Assembly: GCA_040880125.1 (NCBI GenBank)
Contig: JBBDJB010000032.1
Span: 40,239-104,238, forward strand
Length of the DNA stretch: 64,000 bases
Source of the DNA: JBBDJB01 sp040880125
GTDB taxonomy: Bacteria; Planctomycetota; Planctomycetia; Pirellulales; JBBDJB01
Direction of reading: 5' to 3'
The notes beneath the pieces were generated by a model. The model was not told the DNA's origin. It made no database searches and saw only the letters and a list, made by a program, of their open reading frames with translations. Below, one piece after another: positions 31,801-38,690 of the stretch; positions within the stretch are counted from its first letter, which is position 1; each line of letters opens with the position of its first letter. The translations under genes were made by a program, and so were the position numbers.

Positions 31801-33426
31801 CGGAGGGTGATGCTGCTCAACGGCCGGCGGCTGGACAGCGTGCAGTTGATACTGTTGGGCATCCGGGACATCACGGGGCGAAAGCTCTCCGAGGAGGCGC
31901 TGAGGGAGCGAGAGCAACAGTTTCGCACCCTGGTCGAGCAAGTGCAGGACTATGCGATCTTTATGCTGGACCCCGAAGGCAGGGGAATCAGTTGGAACGA
32001 AGGCGTAGGACGCGTGCTGGGATTCGAGGAGTACGAATTCATCGGGATGGACGTCTCCGCGAAGATCTTCACACCGGAGGACGTCGCCGCGGGGGTTCCG
32101 CAGGCGGAGTTCGATACGGCGATCGAAAAAGGCAAAGCCAACAATGATCGTTGGATGCGGCGCAAGGATGGCACCCTTTTCTGGGCCGCAGGCATTACGA
32201 CGGCTCTGCGCGACGACGGCAATCTGCTCGGATTCATGAAAGTGATGCGGGACCAGACCGAGCAGAAGCGATTGGAAGACGAGTTGCGGCAGGTTGCGGC
32301 GGAGATGTCCGATGCCAACCGGCGCAAGGACGAGTTCCTGGCGACACTGGCTCATGAACTGCGCAATCCGCTGGCTCCCATCCGGACCGGGTTGGAGTTG
32401 ATCGCCACGGATCGCGAGAACTCGGCCGTCTTTGAAGAGACGCGGGCAATGATGCAGCGGCAGACCGATCAACTGGTCACGCTGGTCAACGATTTGCTCG
32501 ACATCTCACGCATCTCCCGGGGCGCATTCAAGTTGCGACGGAGCCAGGTGCCATTGAGCGACGTGGTTCGAAACGCCGTCGAAACCTCGCGGCCCCTCAT
32601 TGGTGAAGCGAGACACCAACTTAACGTAAGTTTGCCGGAACACACCTGCATTCTCCACGTCGATCCCAATCGACTGGCGCAGATTCTGGCGAACCTTTTG
32701 AACAATGCCGTAAAGTATACACCTCCGGAAGGGCATATTTCTTTGTGCGCCGAAGTTACGGATGCGGACGTGCTCTTTACCGTGCGGGACTCCGGCTACG
32801 GCATTCCGCAGGATGAATTGCAACATATCTTCGAGATGTTCGGCCAGATCGAACGGCCCGATCAGCAATTCACCGGACTGGGGATCGGGCCCACCCTGGC
32901 GAAGCAATTGGTAGAAATGCACGGTGGTGAGATCTCCGTTCACAGCGAAGGTGCCGGCAAGGGAAGTGAATTCAGCGTGCGCATCCCGATCGGCAATGGC
33001 GAGCCGTCCCCCGAGCCGCCGGCGGCGGCTCCAGTGCCGGACTCGCCGGCGAGAAAGCTGCGAGTTCTGGTAGTGGACGATAATCGCGATGCCGCAAAAC
33101 TGCTTGGCACGCTCGTACGACGGCTGGGACACGAAGTTCGGTCCGCCACGGACGGGCTGCAGGCGATCGAAGTGGCGTCCGAATTCCGTCCGCACGTGGT
33201 GCTGATGGACCTGGGCATGCCGAAGATGAACGGCTACGAGGCGGCCCAGCACATCCGGTTGCAACACTGGGGACAGGAGATGACGCTCGTCGCCCTGACC
33301 GGATGGGGCCAGGACGAGGACCGCCGGCGGACGCAACAGGCAGGCTTCGATCATCACCTGGTAAAGCCCGCGCAAATCGACGCCTTGACGGCAATTCTCG
33401 CGCAACATTCTGGAAAAACGGATTGA
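28891..33426 (+). CDS. CheB-CheR-PAS-histidine kinase-receiver fusion protein
   Basis: The protein is about 1511 aa and has no membrane segments, so it is cytoplasmic. The ATG at 28891 (MAKKRPGNP) is preferred over one 38 codons upstream. Order of domains: CheB methylesterase (GIGASAGG, S50; VVHLSPEH; GTGSDGTLGM); CheR methyltransferase (YKRSTILRRIQRRM, SVGCATGEEAFS, LATCRNLLIY); a long coiled coil of QEEMRASNEEMQ-type heptads around residues 690-770; three PAS domains; HisKA (AHELRNPLAP); ATPase (NNAVKYTP, GYGIP, GLGIGPTLAKQL); and a C-terminal receiver (VVDDNRDAA, VLMDLGMP). Similar fusions regulate stress responses rather than chemotaxis. A receiver gene and a STAS gene follow directly. 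Confidence 0.94.
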   Translation: MAKKRPGNPSESSEQGTAGTEADQPTEVLDQRDQRIRPEKHFPVIGIGASAGGLAALRQFFANVPENSGVAFVVVVHLSPEHKSHLAELLQPHVKMPVEQVSKTLPLEANHVYVIPPGANLDTIDTHLRLSELEKRRQERAPIDHFLRTLAATHESSAIGVILTGTGSDGTLGMKEIKEKGGLTVVQNPGEAEYDGMPQSAIATGLIDLVLPLASIPEAVLRFVRTQPQIPHAEEDESMAEETRRLLQKIFAQLRARTGRDFSRYKRSTILRRIQRRMQLRQIEQFSRYLETVHDEPDEIRRLADDLLITVTSFFRDREVFEKLEKDVIPQLFEGKGPKDEIRVWSVGCATGEEAFSVAMLLLEEARRRDCPPRIQVFASDLHERSLRQAREGFYPGDVETDVSPERLKRFFVHEEGGYRIRNEVRELVVYAPHNLMGDPPFSRLDLATCRNLLIYIQRDVQRDIIELFHYALKPEGYLVLGTSEMIEAGDLFRVEDKKCCIYRKRNVPAPEPRLPVFPLERSRKAMQDGHADPQSAPMAFGALHQRIVEQYAPPSILISPDDKVVHLSEHAGRYLLTPGGEPTMNVYQLVRRELHLELRTALDVARSKHEPVTTQPVLVRFDGEARFVVMHVRPSVEPRPDEFAVVLFEGRPTAEVHGEEMHAAGPKKSSSLTNDQVTDHAQDLELELRQTRQRLQVIIEEYEAGQEEMRASNEEMQSTNEELRSMMEELETSKEELQSMNEELQTVNQENRHKVEELSQLSSDLQNLLAATDIATVFLDRELRILRFTPRAGELFSVRMTDRGRPLSDLTHRLGYGTLHEDAAQVLDNLIPIEREVEDDSGRCYLTRVMPYRSLEDHILGIVITLVDITSRKKAEEELAAAKEYAESIVETLHEPLLVLDRDLNVKSCNSAFYEHFQVSPLNTAGKKVYELGNGQWDIPALRKVLEDVLPTNEEFNEYEVTHEFDTIGRRVMLLNGRRLDSVQLILLGIRDITGRKLSEEALREREQQFRTLVEQVQDYAIFMLDPEGRGISWNEGVGRVLGFEEYEFIGMDVSAKIFTPEDVAAGVPQAEFDTAIEKGKANNDRWMRRKDGTLFWAAGITTALRDDGNLLGFMKVMRDQTEQKRLEDELRQVAAEMSDANRRKDEFLATLAHELRNPLAPIRTGLELIATDRENSAVFEETRAMMQRQTDQLVTLVNDLLDISRISRGAFKLRRSQVPLSDVVRNAVETSRPLIGEARHQLNVSLPEHTCILHVDPNRLAQILANLLNNAVKYTPPEGHISLCAEVTDADVLFTVRDSGYGIPQDELQHIFEMFGQIERPDQQFTGLGIGPTLAKQLVEMHGGEISVHSEGAGKGSEFSVRIPIGNGEPSPEPPAAAPVPDSPARKLRVLVVDDNRDAAKLLGTLVRRLGHEVRSATDGLQAIEVASEFRPHVVLMDLGMPKMNGYEAAQHIRLQHWGQEMTLVALTGWGQDEDRRRTQQAGFDHHLVKPAQIDALTAILAQHSGKTD

Positions 33427-33492
33427 GAAGTACGGATCGAGACAAAAACGTACGTTGACAAAATATCAGGCGGGATTTTGAGGAGCGACGGA

Positions 33493-33891
33493 ATGGTGGA
33501 ACAGGATGTGACGGAGAAGATCGCCATCGCCCTGGCGGAGGATAATGCGGATATGCGGCGTTTGATGGTGCGATTGCTCGACCATCTCGGGTACCACGTC
33601 GTCTGCGCAGCTTCCAACGGCGCGGAATTGCTGGAATCGTGCTTCGAAGGTAAGGTCGATGTCGTACTGGTGGACCTGGATATGCCACTCGTAGACGGAT
33701 TGGAGGCGGCCGAGGAGATTTCACAGAAGGGTATCCCTGTCGTGTTGATCTCGGGGATGCCGGACTCGGAATATCTCGTGCTGGAACAGGAGCCGATCAC
33801 CGTGCGGCTTTCTAAGCCGGTAACTTCCGAGGCATTGCAAGCAGCGATACAGATGGCGCTCGACAGCGGGCCGCCCCGCAAGCCGAGGTAG
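33493..33891 (+). CDS. single-domain response regulator (receiver)
   Basis: The protein is 132 aa. The ATG at 33493 has GAGGAG 7 bases upstream; an in-frame start five codons earlier is less likely. The receiver fold is clear: acidic pair in ALAEDNADMRR, phospho-Asp in VVLVDLDMPLVDG, and the conserved Lys in RLSKPVT. There is no output domain. It lies 66 bases after the large CheB/CheR kinase and is probably co-transcribed. It may act as a phosphate carrier or sink for that kinase. Confidence 0.92.
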   Translation: MVEQDVTEKIAIALAEDNADMRRLMVRLLDHLGYHVVCAASNGAELLESCFEGKVDVVLVDLDMPLVDGLEAAEEISQKGIPVVLISGMPDSEYLVLEQEPITVRLSKPVTSEALQAAIQMALDSGPPRKPR

Positions 33892-34060
33892 CTTCGCGGC
33901 GGCGGACGGAGACGAAGTGCCCGCACGGGTGGGGCGTTTTTCCGGCGAGGCGTTCCGCCGACAGCGGGCCAGGTTGCCGATGGTCTGCGCGACGCCTACA
34001 ATTCCCACGCCTCGATCTGGTGGCTTTGCGCTGTACTTGTCCTCACTCGGCAGCCGCGCC

Positions 34061-34438
34061 ATGCCCGACTACAAAAGCATTGACGTTCAACAGATTGGTC
34101 CGGTCACCGTCGTTAAGCCCAGCCTGGACCGAATCGTTCACCACGATGCCATTCAAGCCATCTCCGACGATCTAATGGAGCTGGTTGCCACGGAGGCGGT
34201 CAACAACCTCGTGCTCTCTTTGAAGCGAGTCTCGCGTTATTCCTCCGAGGCGATCGGTGGGCTGATCCGCGTCGAGAAGCAACTGCGAGCCAAGGGCGGC
34301 CAGATGAAGCTCTGCATGGACGACGACCTGCGAGAGCTGTTTCGCATCGCCAGCCTGGACGGCACGCTCTTCGAGATCTTCGACTCCGAATCGGACGCCG
34401 TGGCCGCTTTCTTCGAGCACGGCCGCGACGTGCTGTGA
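34061..34438 (+). CDS. STAS-domain protein (anti-sigma factor antagonist-like)
   Basis: The protein is 125 aa from the ATG at 34061. The STAS fold is suggested by VTVVKPSLDRIVHHDAIQAI, then NLVLSLKRVSRYSSEAIGG and LRAKGGQMKLCMDDDLREL, and ending with FDSESDAVAAFF. The SSEAIGG turn occupies the position of the phosphorylatable serine in SpoIIAA-type antagonists. Planctomycetes encode many such proteins. Its position behind the CheB/CheR kinase and receiver genes suggests an output through partner switching, which is inference. No anti-sigma kinase is adjacent. Confidence 0.8.
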   Translation: MPDYKSIDVQQIGPVTVVKPSLDRIVHHDAIQAISDDLMELVATEAVNNLVLSLKRVSRYSSEAIGGLIRVEKQLRAKGGQMKLCMDDDLRELFRIASLDGTLFEIFDSESDAVAAFFEHGRDVL

Positions 34439-34563
34439 TGTCCCCGGCAGGCTTTTGCTGAGGCGAAACGCCAGGCTGCCACTTGGACGCATTCACCGCG
34501 TACCGGTCACGCTAGCACCCCAGCGACTGCAGGAGCTGGGAGCGACGTTGTCGGCTTTCGCCG

Positions 34564-34592
34564 TTCACGATCGGCGGCCGCTTCGCTATAAG
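34564..34592 (+). promoter_or_regulatory. putative sigma-70-type promoter for ketosynthase pair
   Basis: TTCACG at 34564-34569 and TATAAG at 34587-34592 are separated by exactly 17 bases, close to TTGACA-17-TATAAT. The -10 ends 37 bases before the ATG of the first ketosynthase gene. Position and spacing make it plausible; there is no experimental support. Confidence 0.42.
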
Positions 34593-34629
34593 ATACACTT
34601 GGGAACTGCCACGCACGCAAGGATGCGGA

Positions 34630-35925
34630 ATGAAGTGCTGGTCCGACGAGCGACGCGTTGTGGTCACGGGATTGGGCGTCGTCTGCCCGCTGGGGCTCAC
34701 CCTCGATGACCTTTGGCGGTCGCTCACACAACCGCTACATACTCTATCGCAGTCAGTGGCGAACGGTGCGATTGCCGGCTTTCAGGGCCGGATCGACGAC
34801 TTTGGGCCACTCACGCCGGTGGCTCGTAAATCGCTGCGCAAAGCGCTGAAGTTGATGAACCGAGCGACCCAGTTGGGAGTTGCCGCCGCGCAGCGCGCGT
34901 TGGCCGACAGCGCACTGTCTTCGAATTGGTACGAACCGCATCGCGTGGGCGTGAGCTTCGGCGCCGGAAATGTTTCGGTCATGCCCGAGGATTTTGTTGC
35001 CGGCATCCACGCCTGCTTGGACGAGCAGGACCAATTCGACTTTGCCCGCTGGGGCACCGACGGCATTCCAAAGGTCGCGCCGCTGTGGATGCTGCGATGC
35101 CTGCCAAACATGCCGGCCTGCCACCTGTCGATCATCAACGACTTTCGCGGTCCGAATAATACCATTACGCAGCGAGGAGCTGCCGCCAACTTGGCCATCG
35201 CGGAGGCATTTCACCTCATTTGCGACGGCGATGCCGATGCGATGATCACGGGCGCCTGCGGAACGGCACTGGAGCCATTTAACTTGCTGCACGGCCGGAT
35301 GGACAACGAACTGGGCGAGAAGACGGGAAGCAGCAGCGAGCCATGCCGGCCATTTGACCTTCGCCGGACCGGACCGCCGCCGGCCGAAGCTGCCGGTGCG
35401 CTCGTGCTCGAAGAGCTCTGCTCCGCAACGGAGCGCGGGGCGACTATCTACGGTGAAATCCGCGCAGCCGCTTCGTCCTGCGTACCCGCCCGAGATAGCT
35501 TCGGCGCTTGCCAGAAGGCGATGCAAAACGCTTTGCGCCTCACACTGGGGCAAACGCGGATTGCGCCCGAGAACATCGGCCACGTTCACGCGCACGGGCT
35601 GGGCACGCGGCAGTCCGACATCGCGGAGGCGCAGGCGATCCGACGCATATTTGGAAGGCAGGCCGACCGCTTGCCGGTGGTGGCGGCCAAAGGGCACATG
35701 GGAAACGCCAGTGCCGGTTCCGGCGCCATTGAGATTGCCGGCAGCCTGCTGGCGCTGCGGCGCGGTAGCTTGTTCCCCGTAAGGAACTATGAACAACCCG
35801 ACCCCGATTGCCCCGTCTTGCCGGTGACTGGCGACGATGTGGCGGCAGGCACCAGCTTTTTGAACCTGAACATGACAGCGGGTGGCGTGGCAACCTGTCT
35901 GGCGATTGAAGCCTGGGCTGCATGA
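34630..35925 (+). CDS. ketosynthase-like protein lacking the catalytic Cys (chain-length-factor-like)
   Basis: The protein is 431 aa with the beta-ketoacyl-ACP synthase fold: RRVVVTGLGVVCPLG at the start, DADAMITGACG, and NLNMTAGGVAT at the end. The active-site elbow reads GPNNTITQRGAAAN, so Gly183 stands where the condensing Cys normally is. The first active-site His is kept (HAHGLGT, H322). The second is replaced: KGHMGNA puts Asn359 at the usual G-H position. It therefore cannot condense in the normal way and resembles KS-beta/chain length factors. The intact ketosynthase gene begins 34 bases downstream, so a heterodimer is likely. AAGGA lies before the ATG. Confidence 0.85.
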   Translation: MKCWSDERRVVVTGLGVVCPLGLTLDDLWRSLTQPLHTLSQSVANGAIAGFQGRIDDFGPLTPVARKSLRKALKLMNRATQLGVAAAQRALADSALSSNWYEPHRVGVSFGAGNVSVMPEDFVAGIHACLDEQDQFDFARWGTDGIPKVAPLWMLRCLPNMPACHLSIINDFRGPNNTITQRGAAANLAIAEAFHLICDGDADAMITGACGTALEPFNLLHGRMDNELGEKTGSSSEPCRPFDLRRTGPPPAEAAGALVLEELCSATERGATIYGEIRAAASSCVPARDSFGACQKAMQNALRLTLGQTRIAPENIGHVHAHGLGTRQSDIAEAQAIRRIFGRQADRLPVVAAKGHMGNASAGSGAIEIAGSLLALRRGSLFPVRNYEQPDPDCPVLPVTGDDVAAGTSFLNLNMTAGGVATCLAIEAWAA

Positions 35926-35959
35926 GCCGGCACGGTCGTGGTCACCGCGGAGAGACTTT

Positions 35960-37276
35960 ATGAGGCGTCGAATCGTAGTGACTGGCGTAGGCTGTGTGAC
36001 GCCGATCGGAAACGAGGTCGGTACGTTTAGCGACAATCTGCTGGCGGGCCGATCGGGCATCGGCCACTTGACCGTGTTCGACGCCAGCCGCTTTCCCGTG
36101 CGGATCGCGGCCGAAGTCCGCGATTGGCATCTTCAGGACGTTGGCGAAGATCCGCTCCGCTGGCGGCATTGCCCTCGACAAACGCGCTTCGCCGTCGGCG
36201 CTGCGTTACAAGCAGCACAGCAGGCAGAAATCCGGGACGCACGCATCAACCCGCTTCGCATGGGAGTCTATCTAGGCTGCGGGGAGCCGTTCGAAGAGTT
36301 CGACGCGTTCACCAGTTCCGTCTGCAGTTCTTTGGGCGAAGCAGGCTATCAGGAAGAGCGATTTCTATCGTGCGCCCTGCGGCTGTTCGATCCTGAAACT
36401 GAGCGAGAGTTCGAGCCGGACATGCCGGGCATCCATCTCGCTTCGATTCTGAATGCCCAAGGACCCAATGCGAACTGTATCGCCGCCTGCGCCTCCAGCA
36501 CGCAGGCGATCGGCGAAGCCGCACGCATTGTTCGCCGTGGCGAGGCCGACGTCATGATCTGTGGCGGTGCGCACAGCACGATTCACCCCTTCGGTGTCAC
36601 TGGGTTCCATCGCCTGGCGGCGCTTAGCTCCAACTCCGATCCGGCGACGGCCGCGCGGCCGTTCGACATCGATCGTGACGGTTTCGTGATCGGCGAGGGC
36701 GCGGCCATCTTTATCCTTGAGGAGTTGGAGCATGCCCGGCGGCGAGGCGCGGAGATCCTGGCGGAGGTCTCCGGTTACGGCTCGTCGCAGGATGCGTTCC
36801 GCGTCACGGATGTGCATCCCCAGGGGCGCGGCACCGTCGCGGCCATCGAGCGGGCCCTGGCGGATGCCCGGCTCAATCCCGAGGACATTGACTACATCAA
36901 CGCCCACGGAACGGGCACCGTTCTGAACGACAAGGTCGAGACGCTCGCCCTCAAACGCGTCTTCGGCAGTCACGCTTATCGTGTGCCTGTCTCCAGCACG
37001 AAGAGCATGCTGGGACACGCCACGACCGCCTGCGGCGCGATTGAACTGGCGGTGTGCCTGACGGCGCTGCGAAGGGATGCCATTCCGCCCACGGTGAACC
37101 ACGAGAAGCCCGACCCCGACTGCGATCTGGACTACGTACCGCGCTACGCCCGCGAGCTGCGATGCACCCATATATTGTCGGACAACATCGGCTTCGGCGG
37201 GCAAAACGCGGCGCTGGTCGTCTCGCGCTTCGACGAACCATCTCGCTCGATCGCCGCCTCCAAGCAGGCTGCCTAG
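35960..37276 (+). CDS. beta-ketoacyl-ACP synthase (KAS II/KS-alpha-like), intact active site
   Basis: The protein is 438 aa. The ATG at 35960 begins MRRRIVVTGVGCVTPIGNE. The Cys-His-His triad is complete: NCIAACASSTQAIGEAA (C177), INAHGTGTVLNDKVE (H316) and SSTKSMLGHATTACGA (K348, H353). The end DNIGFGGQNAALV is typical. It carries out decarboxylative Claisen condensation of malonyl-ACP with an acyl chain. It follows the Cys-less homologue in an apparent two-gene operon. No acyl carrier protein, ketoreductase or dehydratase is adjacent, so the final product cannot be read here. Confidence 0.93.
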   Translation: MRRRIVVTGVGCVTPIGNEVGTFSDNLLAGRSGIGHLTVFDASRFPVRIAAEVRDWHLQDVGEDPLRWRHCPRQTRFAVGAALQAAQQAEIRDARINPLRMGVYLGCGEPFEEFDAFTSSVCSSLGEAGYQEERFLSCALRLFDPETEREFEPDMPGIHLASILNAQGPNANCIAACASSTQAIGEAARIVRRGEADVMICGGAHSTIHPFGVTGFHRLAALSSNSDPATAARPFDIDRDGFVIGEGAAIFILEELEHARRRGAEILAEVSGYGSSQDAFRVTDVHPQGRGTVAAIERALADARLNPEDIDYINAHGTGTVLNDKVETLALKRVFGSHAYRVPVSSTKSMLGHATTACGAIELAVCLTALRRDAIPPTVNHEKPDPDCDLDYVPRYARELRCTHILSDNIGFGGQNAALVVSRFDEPSRSIAASKQAA

Positions 37277-37280
37277 CCGA

Positions 37281-38690
37281 TCAAGCCCGAATTCCGTCCA
37301 CGGCGATTGACGGGCGGTCGCCGGGACCGAGCCGGCGCTTGGCACCCATCGCGTCAAGCATCGTGTTGTAGACGTCGAGTCCCTCTTTGCCGATGTCCAT
37401 TATCTGACCGGTCTTGAGCCGCCCTCCCGCCCCGGTGGCGGCGTGGAAGACTCCCGACAGCTCGCGCTTCACGTCGGAGTGGCGTCCGTCGCCCGATTCG
37501 GTCGAGATGGAGATCAGCGAGTTCTCCAGAATCGTCTTGCCGTTGGGGTCCACTGCATCGGGTCCGTCGAGCAGTTGGAGGAAGTACGCAACCTCGCGCA
37601 TCTTCATGTGCGCGTGAGCCCGCAGTTGCTCGTTCTTCTTCTTGGGGTCGAACTGGTGCCACCACTCATGGCTGCAACCGGCCGAGCCGGAGGCATTAAG
37701 TTGCTTGGCGTCGTCGAATTCCCAGATATTCTTGCCGTTGTACGTGTAGGTGCCCGTGAGCCGGATTCGCTCTCCAGCGGCCAGGAACGTCAGCGCCCCG
37801 AAACGAACGCGGTCGCACTGGATGGCCAGAGCGTACAGATCGGCCATCAGCCGCCATTCGGAGGTGAGCTCTTCCAGCGTGATGTCGATACCTTCCCCGC
37901 CCGGGTCGGCTTCCCCACCATGCCGCAAGGGAGAGACCGGCGGGAGCGGTGGCGCAGGTTGACTCTCTTTGCGCTTGTCCTCCATGGCGAAGGCCCGTTG
38001 CTCGTATTCACGAATCCGGTCCAGATGATCTGCGACGCGGGCTTTGGAGTTGGCACCAAGCGGCGAATTACTGCCGGTATAGAACTTGTACTGCTCGATG
38101 ACCGAATCGAGCACGCTGCGGCTTTGACCTTGCCGCCGGACCTCCCCGAACACGCGATTGAACAGATCGCGCGGCTTCTCTTGCATCGTTGCCGCGACGG
38201 TGCCGTCCTCGTTGTAGCTGTGGACGTAGCGGCTGATGCGGCTGCGGCGGAAGAAGGTGCCGCCGACGAGCGTCGGAATCATGCCCGAGGGCAGCCCGTC
38301 GGGATAGTGGGCCTTGCGGATGACCTGGTCGATGGAAGGACCGCCGGATTTCGCTTCGCCGTCGGGTGGTTCGGCCGTAAAGGCCCCGGAGGCGCCGTCG
38401 AAGTGCGCGTTGATGCCGGATTCGTCGCAGCGAATCTGGTCGACGTTCCGCATGATCAGCAGCTTGCGGGCGAGCGGCTGGAGCGGCTCCAGCACGCCGT
38501 CGAAGCCTTCGCTCTGCAGCGGGGCCGGGATTCCAAGTCCAAAGAAGACATTGAACGCCCGAACCGGGACGGCCCCCTGCGGTGCCGCCAGCGCCGTCGA
38601 GGTGAGCATCTCCTCCATAAGCGGCAGCCCGATGGCCGTCGTACCGAGACCCTTGAGCATCGTACGCCGGCTGATGCGCCGTGGAATCAT
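37281..38690 (-). CDS. DUF1552 family protein, Tat-exported
   Basis: The protein is 469 aa. A twin-arginine-like signal (RRISRRTMLKGLG) is followed by a short hydrophobic stretch. The body matches DUF1552 (FFGLGIPAP, LLIMRNVDQIRC, AEPPDGEAKSGGPSIDQ, GCSHEWWHQ, ISTESGDGRHS), which shares the alkaline-phosphatase-like fold of DUF1501. Its ATG overlaps the stop of the DUF1592-type cytochrome gene by 4 bases, with GGAG 7 bases upstream. The pair is the standard planctomycete arrangement. The biochemical role is unknown. Its end is 5 bases from the convergent ketosynthase gene. Confidence 0.92.
   Translation of the reverse strand: MIPRRISRRTMLKGLGTTAIGLPLMEEMLTSTALAAPQGAVPVRAFNVFFGLGIPAPLQSEGFDGVLEPLQPLARKLLIMRNVDQIRCDESGINAHFDGASGAFTAEPPDGEAKSGGPSIDQVIRKAHYPDGLPSGMIPTLVGGTFFRRSRISRYVHSYNEDGTVAATMQEKPRDLFNRVFGEVRRQGQSRSVLDSVIEQYKFYTGSNSPLGANSKARVADHLDRIREYEQRAFAMEDKRKESQPAPPLPPVSPLRHGGEADPGGEGIDITLEELTSEWRLMADLYALAIQCDRVRFGALTFLAAGERIRLTGTYTYNGKNIWEFDDAKQLNASGSAGCSHEWWHQFDPKKKNEQLRAHAHMKMREVAYFLQLLDGPDAVDPNGKTILENSLISISTESGDGRHSDVKRELSGVFHAATGAGGRLKTGQIMDIGKEGLDVYNTMLDAMGAKRRLGPGDRPSIAVDGIRA

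Noticed and set aside
33455..33460. TTGACA before the receiver gene as a -35 element
   Set aside because: No acceptable -10 hexamer lies 16-18 bases downstream, and the gene is probably read through from the kinase gene.
34753..36060. 435-codon minus-strand frame across the ketosynthase genes
   Set aside because: It is antisense to two clear ketosynthase-fold genes and has no motif of its own.
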